A stretch of 64,000 nt of DNA from Shewanella corallii. GTDB lineage: Bacteria > Pseudomonadota > Gammaproteobacteria > Enterobacterales > Shewanellaceae. The position numbers and the translations under genes were made by a program. The stretch is from assembly GCF_023349125.1 (NCBI RefSeq), contig NZ_JAKIKT010000001.1:992001-1056000 (forward strand). Reading direction: 5' to 3'. The first letter of the stretch is position 1. Each line of letters opens with the position of its first letter. Of this stretch, positions 29,049-38,604 are shown piece by piece. Under the pieces are notes generated by a model. That model was given only the letters and a program-made list of their open reading frames with translations, was not told the origin of the DNA and ran no database searches.

Positions 29049-29073
29049 TTAAGTACCAAGTAAGGAGAGACTG

Positions 29074-30630
29074 ATGATTGTTGAAGAGGTTGTCGAGCTA
29101 TCGCGCTTTCAATTCGCGCTGACAGCTATGTATCACTTCCTGTTTGTACCTCTCACTCTGGGCATGGCCTTCCTGCTTGCAATTATGGAGTCACTGTATG
29201 TGATGACCAACAAGCAGATCTACAAGGACATGACCAAATTCTGGGGCAAGCTGTTTGGTATTAACTTTGCCCTGGGTGTGACTACAGGTCTGGCCATGGA
29301 ATTCCAGTTTGGTACCAACTGGTCTTACTATTCTCACTATGTGGGTGATATCTTCGGAGCTCCTCTGGCCATTGAAGGTCTGATGGCGTTCTTCCTTGAA
29401 TCCACCATGGTGGGTATGTTCTTCTTCGGTTGGGATCGCTTCAGCAAGCGTCAGCACCTGGCGGTAACCTGGTTGGTTGCTCTGGGTACCAACCTGTCAG
29501 CACTGTGGATTCTGGTTGCAAACGGTTGGATGCAAAACCCTGTGGGCAGCGTATTCAACTACGAAACCATGCGAATGGAGATGACCAGCTTCGCTGAAGT
29601 CCTGTTCAACCCGGTTGCTCAGGTTAAGTTTGTACACACTGTTGCTTCAGGTTATGTGACCGGCGCTATGTTCGTACTGGCCATCAGCTCTTACTACATT
29701 CTGAAGAAGCGTGACCTGCCATTTGCCCGTCGCTCTTTCGCTATTGCGGCAAGCTTTGGTATGGCCTCTATCCTGTCTGTAATCGTTCTGGGTGACGAAT
29801 CCGGTTATGAAACCGGTGAAGTACAGAAAGTGAAGCTGGCTGCGATTGAAGCTGAATGGCACACAGAGCCAGCTCCTGCTGCATTTACTGCCTTTGGTTT
29901 CCCGAATGATGAAACCATGGAAACCGACTATGCCATCAAGATCCCTTATGTAATGGGTATCATCGCGACCCGTTCGCTGGATGAGCAGGTAACCGGTATC
30001 CGTGATCTGGTTACTGAGCACGAAGCCCGTATCCGTAACGGTATGAAGGCATACGCTATGCTCGAACAGCTGCGTGCCGGCAACGAAACCCCTGAACTGC
30101 GTGCAGCTTTCGAAGCGGCCAAGGTTGACCTGGGTTACGGTCTGCTGCTGAAGCCATACACAGATAAAGTGGTTGACGCTACTGAAGAGCAGATTAAAGC
30201 GGCTGCCCGTTCTTCTATTCCATCTGTAGCACCTCTGTTCTTCAGCTTCCGTATCATGGTGGCATTGGGCTTTGTCATGCTGTTCGTATTCGCAGCAGCC
30301 TTCTGGCAGAGCACTCGTCATAAGATTGAAGAGAAGCCATGGGTTCTGAAAGCAGCGCTGTTCAGCCTGCCACTGCCTTGGATCGCTATTGAGTGTGGTT
30401 GGTTCGTCGCCGAATACGGCCGTCAGCCATGGACCATTTCTGAAGTTCTGCCGACCTTTATGTCTGCCTCCAGCCTGTCTGTCAGCGACATCTGGTTCAG
30501 TATCATCACTATCACTGCTTTCTACACTGTATTGCTGGTTGTAGAAGTGTACCTGATGCTGAAGTTTGCGCGCCTGGGCCCCAGCAGCCTGAAGACAGGT
30601 CGTTACCACTTTGAGAAGCTGGAAGCTTGA
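29074..30630 (+). CDS. cydA: Cytochrome bd ubiquinol oxidase subunit I, copy 1
   Basis: The 518-residue subunit I carries the three hemes and the quinol site. Seen in sequence: the heme ligand His in TAMYHFLF (residue 21), the second His in [16 protein letters not shown], the quinol-loop motif [20 protein letters not shown] and GRQPWT near residue 450. The length and loop match the E. coli-type long-Q-loop enzyme. The oxidase has high oxygen affinity and resists nitric oxide and sulfide. It is followed by cydB and cydX, and by a second complete set 1.6 kb on. Confidence 0.97.
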   Translation: MIVEEVVELSRFQFALTAMYHFLFVPLTLGMAFLLAIMESLYVMTNKQIYKDMTKFWGKLFGINFALGVTTGLAMEFQFGTNWSYYSHYVGDIFGAPLAIEGLMAFFLESTMVGMFFFGWDRFSKRQHLAVTWLVALGTNLSALWILVANGWMQNPVGSVFNYETMRMEMTSFAEVLFNPVAQVKFVHTVASGYVTGAMFVLAISSYYILKKRDLPFARRSFAIAASFGMASILSVIVLGDESGYETGEVQKVKLAAIEAEWHTEPAPAAFTAFGFPNDETMETDYAIKIPYVMGIIATRSLDEQVTGIRDLVTEHEARIRNGMKAYAMLEQLRAGNETPELRAAFEAAKVDLGYGLLLKPYTDKVVDATEEQIKAAARSSIPSVAPLFFSFRIMVALGFVMLFVFAAAFWQSTRHKIEEKPWVLKAALFSLPLPWIAIECGWFVAEYGRQPWTISEVLPTFMSASSLSVSDIWFSIITITAFYTVLLVVEVYLMLKFARLGPSSLKTGRYHFEKLEA

Positions 30631-30642
30631 TAGGGGAATACC

Positions 30643-31779
30643 ATGTTTGATTATGAAATCCTGAGATTTATCTGGTGGGCCCTGGTAGGCGTATTGTTTA
30701 TCGGCTTTGCGGTTACCGACGGCTTCGATATGGGTGTAGGTGCTTTGCTGCCAATTCTGGGCAAAGATGACACCGAACGCCGCATTATGATTAACACTGT
30801 TGCCCCTCACTGGGACGGCAACCAGGTGTGGTTGATCACAGCCGGTGGTGCACTGTTTGCTGCATGGCCAACTGTGTACGCAGTATCTTTCTCTGGCTTC
30901 TATGTAGCTATGATGCTGGTACTGTTTGCCTTGTTCCTGCGTCCTGTTGGCTTTGACTATCGCTCCAAGATTGAAGATCCAAGATGGCGCAAGACCTGGG
31001 ACTGGGCACTGTTCGTAGGTAGCTTCGTACCGCCTCTGATTATTGGTGTGGCCTTTGGTAACCTGCTGCAGGGTGTGCCTTTCCGTTTCGACGAATACCT
31101 GCGCGCCTTCTATGAAGGTAACCTGTTTGGTTTGTTGAACCCATACGGTCTGCTGGCCGGTCTGGTATCTGTATCTATGTTTATGATGCAGGGTGCGACC
31201 TGGTTGCAGATGAAGACTGAAGGTGATCTGCGTGCCCGCGCTGCCAAGGCGGCTCAGTTTGCTGCAGTTGCACTGGTGGTAATGTTTGGTGCTGCAGGTC
31301 TGTGGTTGTCCAACATGGACGGTTACGTCATCACTTCCGCCATTGATACTGCTGCAGCATCCAACCCAGCGGGTAAGACTGTTGAGCTGGTCTCCGGCGC
31401 CTGGATGGCCAACTATGACAAGTACCCAGTGACCATGCTGTTCCCTGTATTGGGTCTGGCTATGCCTCTGCTGGTGGCTCTGTTCAGTCGCATGAACCGC
31501 TCTGGCTTTGCCTTCCTGTTCAGCTCCCTGACAATTGCCAGTGTGATCCTGACCTGTGGTGCAGCTATGTTCCCATTCGTGATGCCATCTTCTCTGGAGC
31601 CGAATGTGAGCCTGACCATGTGGGATGCGACTGCCAGCCAGATGACTTTGACAGTGATGACCTGGGCTGCGATTATCTTCGTACCTATCGTCCTGAGCTA
31701 CACCATCTGGACTTACATCAAGATGTACGGCCGCCTGAACCGTCAGTACATTGAAGACAACAAGACTTCACTTTACTGA
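30643..31779 (+). CDS. cydB: Cytochrome bd ubiquinol oxidase subunit II, copy 1
   Basis: 378 residues with about nine membrane helices. It starts MFDYEILRFIWWALVGVLFI and has the conserved ATDGFDMGVG-type segment (VTDGFDMGVGALLP) and APHWDGNQVWL. CydB packs against CydA and stabilises the heme region. It is 12 bp after cydA and 17 bp before cydX. Confidence 0.97.
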   Translation: MFDYEILRFIWWALVGVLFIGFAVTDGFDMGVGALLPILGKDDTERRIMINTVAPHWDGNQVWLITAGGALFAAWPTVYAVSFSGFYVAMMLVLFALFLRPVGFDYRSKIEDPRWRKTWDWALFVGSFVPPLIIGVAFGNLLQGVPFRFDEYLRAFYEGNLFGLLNPYGLLAGLVSVSMFMMQGATWLQMKTEGDLRARAAKAAQFAAVALVVMFGAAGLWLSNMDGYVITSAIDTAAASNPAGKTVELVSGAWMANYDKYPVTMLFPVLGLAMPLLVALFSRMNRSGFAFLFSSLTIASVILTCGAAMFPFVMPSSLEPNVSLTMWDATASQMTLTVMTWAAIIFVPIVLSYTIWTYIKMYGRLNRQYIEDNKTSLY

Positions 31780-31796
31780 TTAAGGAGAAGATTAGT

Positions 31797-31913
31797 ATGT
31801 GGTATTTCACCTGGATCCTGGGCGTATTACTGGCCTGCTCATTCGGTATCATCAACGCCCTGTGGCTTGAAACAACCGAAAACATGGACAGAGATTCCGA
31901 ACTGGAAGACTAA
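31797..31913 (+). CDS. cydX: Cytochrome bd small subunit CydX, copy 1
   Basis: A 38-codon gene 17 bp after cydB with a strong TTAAGGAGAAG site. The peptide starts MWYFTWILGVLLACSFGIIN and continues ALWLETTEN, the canonical CydX/YbgT signature: one membrane helix with the conserved Trp and Glu. CydX is needed for stable heme incorporation in bd oxidase. It ends ...DSELED. Confidence 0.95.
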   Translation: MWYFTWILGVLLACSFGIINALWLETTENMDRDSELED

Positions 31914-31927
31914 CAGGATAACCTGAT

Positions 31928-31955
31928 AAAAAGCCCCGCAATGCGGGGCTTTTTG
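31928..31955 (+). terminator. Terminator of the first cydABX operon
   Basis: AAAAAGCCCCGC (31928-31939) pairs perfectly with GCGGGGCTTTTT (31943-31954), 14 bp after the cydX stop. It separates the two cyd operons, so copy 2 needs its own promoter. Confidence 0.92.
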
Positions 31956-32237
31956 CTTTTGCTGATTTTGTAATCATTGATGAATCCGATTTAACTCAAG
32001 CCTGCCAATTCAAAATTAACAAAGTGATCTGCATCACAAATCGTTAGGTCATCAGGTGTGACAATTTGTATCTGAGGGTGTGTCGGTTCAATAAACAGTT
32101 ATTCCAGCCTGACTCCGGGGGATCAACCTCTTTGCCTCCCGCATCCTCCCGCGGACTTACCGCTTCTTAATTATCCCCTGTAGTTGGACGAATCCCGTCG
32201 TCGCATGGGGATCTCAGAGCTATTTCTGGAGTGAAAC
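31956..32237. other. Control region of the second cydABX operon
   Basis: 282 bp between the terminator of copy 1 and cydA copy 2. It contains the CRP/FNR-like site at 32024-32037. No gene is seen. Its sequence is not similar to the 650-bp region upstream of copy 1 apart from that site, so the two operons are probably controlled differently. Confidence 0.55.
32024..32037 (+). promoter_or_regulatory. CRP-type (or FNR-type) site upstream of cydA copy 2
   Basis: GTGATCTGCATCAC is a perfect 14-bp palindrome core fitting CRP (GTGA-N6-TCAC) within AAAGTGA...TCACAAA. It also fits a degenerate FNR site (TGAT-N4-ATCA). CRP is a known activator of cyd in Shewanella. Confidence 0.7.
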
Positions 32238-33794
32238 ATGATCCTGGATCAGGTTGTAGACTTGTCGCGCCTGCAGTTTGCGCTGACTGCCATGTACCAT
32301 TTCCTGTTCGTGCCGCTGACGATTGGATTGGTGTTCCTGTTGGCCATCATGGAAACCCTGTACGTGATGACCGGCGAGGTAATTTATAAAGATATGACCC
32401 GCTTCTGGGGCAAGTTGTTTGGTATTAACTTTGCCCTGGGTGTTACCACAGGTCTGGCAATGGAGTTCCAGTTCGGGACCAACTGGTCATACTATTCCCA
32501 CTATGTGGGCGACATCTTTGGTGCGCCCCTGGCCATTGAAGCCCTGATGGCCTTCTTCCTTGAATCTACCATGGTGGGGATGTTCTTCTTCGGATGGGAC
32601 AGATTCAGCAAACGCCAGCACCTGGCCGTAACCTGGTTGGTGGCTGTTGGCACCAACCTGTCTGCAATGTGGATTTTGGTCGCCAATGGCTGGATGCAAA
32701 ACCCTGTTGGCGCTGTGTTCAATGACCACACCATGCGCATGGAGCTGACCAGCTTCAAGGAAGTGCTGTTTAACCCCATTGCCCAAACCAAATTTGTTCA
32801 TACGGTGTCGGCTGGCTACGTGGCCGGAGCCATGTTTGTGCTGGCCATCAGCGCCTACTATCTGCTGAAAAAGCGTGATTTTGAGTTTGCCCGCCGTTCT
32901 TTCGCCATCGCGGCAGCTTTTGGTGCAGCCGCAATTGTGATGACGCTGATTTTGGGCGATGAATCGGGTTATGAGATTGGTAAAGTGCAACCCACCAAGT
33001 TGGCTGCTATGGAAGCGGAATGGCACACTGAGCCGGCACCGGCCGGTTTATTGCTGTTTGGCTTCCCTGATGAGCACACCATGAGTAACAGCATGCCGGT
33101 AAAAATCCCTTATGCACTGGGTCTTATCGCCACCCGCAGTCTGGATACTCAGGTTGAAGGTATCAAGCCTTTGATTGTCAAAAATGAGCAGCGTATCCGC
33201 AATGGTATGCAGGCCTATGGTTTGCTGGAGAAGATACGTCATGGTGATAAATCATCTGAAGTTCGCCAGCAGTTTGATGCCCTGAAATCGGATCTGGGTT
33301 ATGGCCTGCTGCTGAAGCGCTATACAGACAAGGTGGTGAACGCCACTGACGCGCAAATCAAGGCTGCCGCCCAGGATACGGTTCCCGATGTGCCACCTCT
33401 GTACTGGAGTTTCCGTATCATGATTGGTGCGGGTATGGCGCTGCTGGCGGTGATGCTGCTGGCGCTGGCATCCTGCTTTAAGCCTGCGCTGCAGCAGAAA
33501 GCCGGTTTGTTGAAGCTGTTCCTGTTCGCCTTGCCTTTGCCCTGGCTGGCTATTGAGAGTGGCTGGTTCCTGGCCGAATTTGGCCGCCAACCCTGGACCA
33601 TCTACAACGTGCTGCCAACGTCCATTTCAGCGTCCAGTCTGAGTGTGGCGGACCTTTGGTTCAGTATCGGTGCCATTACCCTGTTCTACGCCATATTCCT
33701 GGTGATTGAACTCTTCCTTATGTTCCATGTAGCGCGCAAAGGCCCAAGCAGTTTGAAGACCGGCCGTTACCACTTTGAAAAGCTGGCAGCTTGA
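32238..33794 (+). CDS. cydA: Cytochrome bd ubiquinol oxidase subunit I, copy 2
   Basis: 518 residues, the same length as copy 1 and closely similar along its length. It shares YHFLF, the VKFVHT/TKFVHT heme-ligand region, [11 protein letters not shown] in the quinol loop, and GRQPWT. Differences concentrate in the Q-loop, the segment around residues 280-370, and the last helices (for example [20 protein letters not shown]). All functional residues seen in copy 1 are kept, so both copies should be active. It has its own upstream region with a CRP-type site. Confidence 0.97.
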   Translation: MILDQVVDLSRLQFALTAMYHFLFVPLTIGLVFLLAIMETLYVMTGEVIYKDMTRFWGKLFGINFALGVTTGLAMEFQFGTNWSYYSHYVGDIFGAPLAIEALMAFFLESTMVGMFFFGWDRFSKRQHLAVTWLVAVGTNLSAMWILVANGWMQNPVGAVFNDHTMRMELTSFKEVLFNPIAQTKFVHTVSAGYVAGAMFVLAISAYYLLKKRDFEFARRSFAIAAAFGAAAIVMTLILGDESGYEIGKVQPTKLAAMEAEWHTEPAPAGLLLFGFPDEHTMSNSMPVKIPYALGLIATRSLDTQVEGIKPLIVKNEQRIRNGMQAYGLLEKIRHGDKSSEVRQQFDALKSDLGYGLLLKRYTDKVVNATDAQIKAAAQDTVPDVPPLYWSFRIMIGAGMALLAVMLLALASCFKPALQQKAGLLKLFLFALPLPWLAIESGWFLAEFGRQPWTIYNVLPTSISASSLSVADLWFSIGAITLFYAIFLVIELFLMFHVARKGPSSLKTGRYHFEKLAA

Positions 33795-33806
33795 TAGGGG
33801 ACAAGT

Positions 33807-34943
33807 ATGTTTGACTATGAAACGTTAAGGCTCATCTGGTGGGCGCTGATCGGTGTACTCTTTATCGGTTTTGCGGTAACAGACGGATTCGATATGGGGG
33901 TAGGTGCTTTGCTGCCTGTCCTTGGCCGGGACGACACCGAGCGGCGGGTGATGATCAACACTGTGGCACCTCACTGGGACGGCAACCAGGTGTGGTTGAT
34001 CACCGCCGGTGGCGCTTTGTTTGCCGCCTGGCCAACTGTCTATGCTGTGTCATTCTCCGGCTTCTATGTGGCTATGATGCTGGTGCTGCTCGCACTATAT
34101 CTGCGTCCGGTGGGATTTGATTATCGGTCTAAACTGGATAATCCGAAATGGCGTAAAAGCTGGGATTGGGCGCTGTTTTTCGGCAGTTTTATTCCGCCAC
34201 TGATTATCGGTGTGGCGTTTGGCAATCTGTTGCAGGGCGTACCTTTCCGCTTTGATGAGTATTTGCGTGCTTACTACGAAGGTAATTTGCTGGGCCTCCT
34301 CAACGGCTTTGGTATTCTTGCCGGCCTGGTGTCCGTCTCCATGTTTATGATGCAGGGTGCATGCTGGTTGCAGATGAAAACCGAAGGCGATCTGCGTGCC
34401 CGTGCCGCCAAAGCCGCCCAGGCTGCTGCGGTAGTGATGGCGATTCTGTTTGCTTTGGCTGGCTTGTGGTTGTCCCATATGAATGGCTATGTCGTGACCT
34501 CAGTTATTGATACCGCCGCCGCATCCGACCCCGCAGTCAAAACCGTCGAGATAGTTGCCGGTGCCTGGCTGGCAAACTATGACCTCTATCCCGCGACTAT
34601 GCTGTTCCCTGTGCTGGGTTTGGTGATGCCCATGTTGGTGATTCTGGCCAGTCTGGTTAAGCGTTCCGGCTTCGCCTTCCTGTTCAGCTCCCTTGCTGTT
34701 GCCGGGGTAATACTGACCTGTGGCTCAGCCATGTTCCCATTCGTGATGCCATCATCACTGGAACCCAATGTGAGCCTGACCATGTGGGATGCCACCGCCA
34801 GCCAACTCACACTGACAGTGATGACCTGGGCAGCGATTATTTTTGTGCCCATAGTGCTGAGCTACACCATCTGGACCTATTTCAAGATGTATGGCCGCCT
34901 GAGCCGTCAGTACATTGAAGACAACAAGACTTCACTCTACTGA
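33807..34943 (+). CDS. cydB: Cytochrome bd ubiquinol oxidase subunit II, copy 2
   Basis: 378 residues, the same length as copy 1. It starts MFDYETLRLIWWALIGVLFI and keeps VTDGFDMGVGALLP, APHWDGNQVWL and the C-terminus RLSRQYIEDNKTSLY. Codons have diverged widely from copy 1 although protein identity is high, which points to an old duplication rather than a recent one. Confidence 0.97.
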   Translation: MFDYETLRLIWWALIGVLFIGFAVTDGFDMGVGALLPVLGRDDTERRVMINTVAPHWDGNQVWLITAGGALFAAWPTVYAVSFSGFYVAMMLVLLALYLRPVGFDYRSKLDNPKWRKSWDWALFFGSFIPPLIIGVAFGNLLQGVPFRFDEYLRAYYEGNLLGLLNGFGILAGLVSVSMFMMQGACWLQMKTEGDLRARAAKAAQAAAVVMAILFALAGLWLSHMNGYVVTSVIDTAAASDPAVKTVEIVAGAWLANYDLYPATMLFPVLGLVMPMLVILASLVKRSGFAFLFSSLAVAGVILTCGSAMFPFVMPSSLEPNVSLTMWDATASQLTLTVMTWAAIIFVPIVLSYTIWTYFKMYGRLSRQYIEDNKTSLY

Positions 34944-34960
34944 TTAAGGAGAAGATGTAT

Positions 34961-35077
34961 ATGTGGTATTTCACCTGGATTTTAGGCGTATTGCTGGCCT
35001 GTTCATTCGGAATCATCAATGCCCTGTGGCTTGAAACTACCGAAAACAGGGATAGAAAAGGCGGTTTGGAAAGCTAG
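34961..35077 (+). CDS. cydX: Cytochrome bd small subunit CydX, copy 2
   Basis: A 38-codon gene whose first 29 residues match copy 1 exactly (MWYFTWILGVLLACSFGIIN, then ALWLETTEN). Only the tail differs (RDRKGGLES instead of MDRDSELED). A TTAAGGAGAAG ribosome-binding site lies 9 nt upstream; an in-frame ATG two codons earlier is less well placed. Confidence 0.94.
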   Translation: MWYFTWILGVLLACSFGIINALWLETTENRDRKGGLES

Positions 35078-35097
35078 CTTGTGTGTTTTTGTGGCCT

Positions 35098-35128
35098 GCA
35101 GGGAGTGTCATCTGGCGCTCCCTGCTTT
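35098..35128 (+). terminator. Probable terminator of the second cydABX operon
   Basis: GCAGGGAG (35098-35105) pairs with CTCCCTGC (35118-35125), followed by TTT. The T-run is short, so termination may be partial. Confidence 0.55.
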
Positions 35129-35294
35129 CGTTTGAACTGGCGAAGATTATGCCAACTTGTTGAAGAAATTATCAAAACTATGAACCGGGCCGTAACCCTG
35201 TATTAAATTGCAAACAGGCACTAGGGCACAGGGATTTTCCCTGATAGCATGAATGTGTGTTTTTTAGTCAACCAAGACGATTAAGGAGCGTGCC

Positions 35295-35540
35295 ATGTTG
35301 GGAGAAAATCACTCACTTACCCATGACTTCCCTGAGTTTACCGATCTTATCCATCAACTTACCAAATCCAATGAACACTTCGCCCACAGATCCCGGCGCT
35401 ATCACGAACTAGATAAAGAAATCCGCACCTTGGAACTGAACGACGTTCCCACATCTGACGAGCGCTTTATTGCGTTGAAGGCAGAGCGGGTGGAGCTCAA
35501 AGATGAACTCCACTATATGTTAACCCAACATTCCAGTTAG
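35295..35540 (+). CDS. YdcH/DUF465 family small protein
   Basis: 81 residues, nearly all helical coiled coil: HDFPEFTDLIHQLTKSNEHF at the start and LDKEIRTLE / FIALKAERVELKDEL later, the pattern of YdcH (DUF465). Biochemical function is not established. An AAGGAGCGTGCC ribosome-binding site precedes the ATG. Its last 4 bp overlap the tail of the convergent RND pump gene. Confidence 0.88.
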   Translation: MLGENHSLTHDFPEFTDLIHQLTKSNEHFAHRSRRYHELDKEIRTLELNDVPTSDERFIALKAERVELKDELHYMLTQHSS

Positions 35541-38500
35541 GCCGTTTGCGCCCGCAATTGACGGGCCGATGGCTTCATCCACAGGCGGTACATTACCGGC
35601 ACCCAGACAAGTGATAACAGGGTGGTCAGTAAGGTGCCGCCGGCAATAGCAATAGCGAAAGGTGGCCAGAAGCCGCCACCTGCCATAATCAGAGGCAAAA
35701 AGCCGCCTACCGTGGTGATGGTAGTGGAACCAATATGACGTCCACAGGTTGCTACAGTGGCTGTAATTAACTCAGGTTGTCCCAGCCTGGCATCCGGGGT
35801 GTCTTCCAGCTCCGCCAGAATCACAATAGCGGCGTTGATCGCCAGCCCCATCAAACCCAGCAAACCGATAATCACGGTAAAGCCAAACGGGTAGCCAAAC
35901 AGATACACCATCAGGAGTCCCAACCCCGCACTTTGCAATGCGCTGAGCAGGATAATGCCGGTCAGGCGGAATGAGTTAAACGATAGAACCAGAGTGGTCA
36001 GCAGGGCGGTGACAACCAGCACGATATTGGACATCAGGTTGCCCACGGCTTCATCCCGTTTGGCACTCTCGCCACCCACTTCAATATGGTATCCCGCCGG
36101 GATGTCCATCTCAGCAAGACCGGGTTTAATGGCTTCCAGTACCTTGGCGGGCAGCACATCTGCAGTGATATAGGCTTCTATGGTATTGACCCTTTCACCA
36201 TTACGGCGGGGTATCGCCCCACGACTGACCTGAATATCCACTTCACTCAGGGCCGACAGCGGAATACCTGAACCAGCGTTTGAGATCAGCATGAGTTCAC
36301 TGAGGCGACTGGCTTCGGTCCTTTGCTCCTCGCCCAGACGCACCCGCACCGGTAAAGACTGGGTCTGTTCGAGTATGCTGCCACCGGTCAGGCCTGTGGT
36401 GGACATCTGGATCTGATTGGCAATGTCGGTGAGAGACAGACCACTGGCCAGGCCCGCATCTTCATCAATCTGGAACCACACCTTGGGAGCGCCTGCACTC
36501 AGGGTTCCCCGCGTTTGAATCACATCCGGGGTGGCGGCAAGCAGGCCACGAACTTGTTCACCCAGGGCGGTGAGCGTATCCAGGTTGGGGCCATAAACCC
36601 GGATTTCGACCGGGGCGTTGAATGGCGGGCCCTGTTCAAGTTTGCGCACCAATATCTGGGCTTCGGGGAAGGCTTGATCCAACTCCATCTGCAATTGAGG
36701 GATCAGCTCATTGGCAGTATCAAAATCGCTGACTTTCACCATAGCCTGGGCGTAGTTTGCAGCCCCTTGCTGGCGCTGAGTCATGTTGTAGTAGAAGGAG
36801 GGGAAGTTACCCCCTACCACCCAATCGATTCTCTGCACTTCCTGGTGGGCTGCCATCCGCTCCTGCATGGTATGGATAAGGCTGAGGGTATTGTCCAGGC
36901 TCGATTGGGGAGCCAGATACACCTCAATCTGGAACATATCTCTGTCAGATGGGGGAAAGAACTGCTCTGTCATTTTGCTGGCAGCCCAGAAGCCGGTCAG
37001 GGGCAGAATGCCGATGGCCAGCGCTGCGAAAACAGGTTTACGCAGAGCAAACAGCAAGCTGGCACGGTAGGCACTGGCCAGCCAGGGCAGTTCAATGCCG
37101 GATTCATACCAGTGATGGTGGTTGGTGCAACTGGTAAAGCGTCCCGCCAGACCGGCCACCAGGGTATGAGAGATAAGGTAAGAGCCCAACAGGGCAAACA
37201 TCACTGAGATAGCGATGCCGCCGACAAACTCACCTGCTGCGCCCGGCATAAGAACAATGGGGGCAAATGCCAGCATGGTGGTAATGGTTGAACCCGCCAG
37301 TGGCAGCCACAGGTGTTTAAGGGTTGCTGTCACTGCCTCTATGGCTGTTTGTCCTTCACGCCTGCGCTGGGCGATGGCATCGACTATTACAATGGCGTTA
37401 TCCACCATAATCCCCAGCGCCACTACCAGACCGGTAATAGACATCTGGTGAATTGGCAGACCCACAAACTTCATACATGCCAGGGTGAACAGCGCGGTTA
37501 AGGGCAGGGAGATGGCAACCACCAGAGCATTTTTCAGCCCCAGGGTCAGCATGAGTACGGCCAGAATCAGTCCAAAACCAATTAACAGGCTCTGAACCAA
37601 CTCTGACAAACGGATATTGGTATAGCTTTCCTGCTCGAACAGCCATTCCACCTTGATATTGGTTGGCAGGTTGGCTTCGAAATTGGCTATGGTGTCTCTC
37701 ACTTTGGCCTGCCAGATATCGACCCGGGTGTTGCTCAGCATACGGGCTGACACCAGAATGCCCTGTTTGCCGTCAATCAGGGCAATGCTGTTGGCCGGGG
37801 TTCTGACTTGCCGCTCCACTGTGGCGACATCGCCAAGACGGATAACCTGACCCGAGCTGTCGATTTTCAGTGGCACCTTGCGGATACGGGCAAGGGAATC
37901 AAGTTCACCGGATACTTCCACCAAAGCACGGAAGTGCTGGTTCATCATCTCACCGGCACTGACCTTGGTATCTGCGTTGTTGAGCGCGGCAGCCACCGCT
38001 GCCGGGGTCAGGCCCAGTTGATTGATCTTGACGCCATCGAGCTCAACCAGCACTTCCTCTACCGGCTCGCCATCCAGCAAGGCAAAGTCGGTGCCCGACA
38101 GCAGCCGCAGTCTGTTTTGCAGCTCAATAGCGTAGCGGTTGAGAATATCCGGCTGCACATCACCGGCACCTTGCCAGCTCAGTCCCAGAATCACCGTATT
38201 GGCGAAGCCGAACTGGTCATTGAGTATGGTGTTTTGGGCAGGGGCGGGCAGCAGGTGTTGGCTATCACCAACCAGATCTCTGGCCCGGGACCAGACGGGA
38301 TCGGTATTGATAATCTCATCTTTAAGCTCCAGCTGAATAACTGAAATGCCCGGCCTGGAGGTGGACATAACCAGCTTAACTTCTTCCAGTCGACGCAGCT
38401 CCTGCTCCAGCACTTCTGTGACCAGCACTTCAACCCGCTCAGCGGATGCGCCCGGATATTGGGTGATGACAGATGCAAAACGGTTGGTGATGTCCGGGTC

Positions 38501-38602
38501 TTCCATGCGGGGCAGGGTATTGATAGCCCCAAGCCCTGCCACCAGTAACAGCGCGATAATCAGGCTGGCCAGGCGACCGTTTTCAATCAACGACTTGACC
38601 AT
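35537..38602 (-). CDS. RND efflux transporter permease
   Basis: 1021 residues with the 12-helix, two-repeat RND plan: first helix near residue 12, large periplasmic loops at about 35-330 and 550-850, and helix clusters after each. The proton-relay helix is GIMVDNAIVIVDAIAQRRREG and the signature GSTITTMLAFAPIVLMPG is present. It would pump drugs or other toxic compounds from periplasm or membrane, driven by protons. It forms an operon with the adaptor gene 2 bp upstream, under the divergent TetR regulator. No outer-membrane channel gene is nearby. Confidence 0.93.
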   Translation of the reverse strand: MVKSLIENGRLASLIIALLLVAGLGAINTLPRMEDPDITNRFASVITQYPGASAERVEVLVTEVLEQELRRLEEVKLVMSTSRPGISVIQLELKDEIINTDPVWSRARDLVGDSQHLLPAPAQNTILNDQFGFANTVILGLSWQGAGDVQPDILNRYAIELQNRLRLLSGTDFALLDGEPVEEVLVELDGVKINQLGLTPAAVAAALNNADTKVSAGEMMNQHFRALVEVSGELDSLARIRKVPLKIDSSGQVIRLGDVATVERQVRTPANSIALIDGKQGILVSARMLSNTRVDIWQAKVRDTIANFEANLPTNIKVEWLFEQESYTNIRLSELVQSLLIGFGLILAVLMLTLGLKNALVVAISLPLTALFTLACMKFVGLPIHQMSITGLVVALGIMVDNAIVIVDAIAQRRREGQTAIEAVTATLKHLWLPLAGSTITTMLAFAPIVLMPGAAGEFVGGIAISVMFALLGSYLISHTLVAGLAGRFTSCTNHHHWYESGIELPWLASAYRASLLFALRKPVFAALAIGILPLTGFWAASKMTEQFFPPSDRDMFQIEVYLAPQSSLDNTLSLIHTMQERMAAHQEVQRIDWVVGGNFPSFYYNMTQRQQGAANYAQAMVKVSDFDTANELIPQLQMELDQAFPEAQILVRKLEQGPPFNAPVEIRVYGPNLDTLTALGEQVRGLLAATPDVIQTRGTLSAGAPKVWFQIDEDAGLASGLSLTDIANQIQMSTTGLTGGSILEQTQSLPVRVRLGEEQRTEASRLSELMLISNAGSGIPLSALSEVDIQVSRGAIPRRNGERVNTIEAYITADVLPAKVLEAIKPGLAEMDIPAGYHIEVGGESAKRDEAVGNLMSNIVLVVTALLTTLVLSFNSFRLTGIILLSALQSAGLGLLMVYLFGYPFGFTVIIGLLGLMGLAINAAIVILAELEDTPDARLGQPELITATVATCGRHIGSTTITTVGGFLPLIMAGGGFWPPFAIAIAGGTLLTTLLSLVWVPVMYRLWMKPSARQLRAQTA

Positions 38603-38604
38603 AG

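Larger units (their letters stand above)
28420..29073. other. Long control region upstream of the first cydABX operon
   Basis: About 650 bp without a credible gene; the 67-codon frame at 28573-28776 crosses the FNR-type site and is not believed. The region contains the FNR-type box at 28748-28761, a TATAAA at 28772-28777, and a hairpin just before cydA. The predicted untranslated leader is nearly 300 nt, long enough for additional control. Confidence 0.55.
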
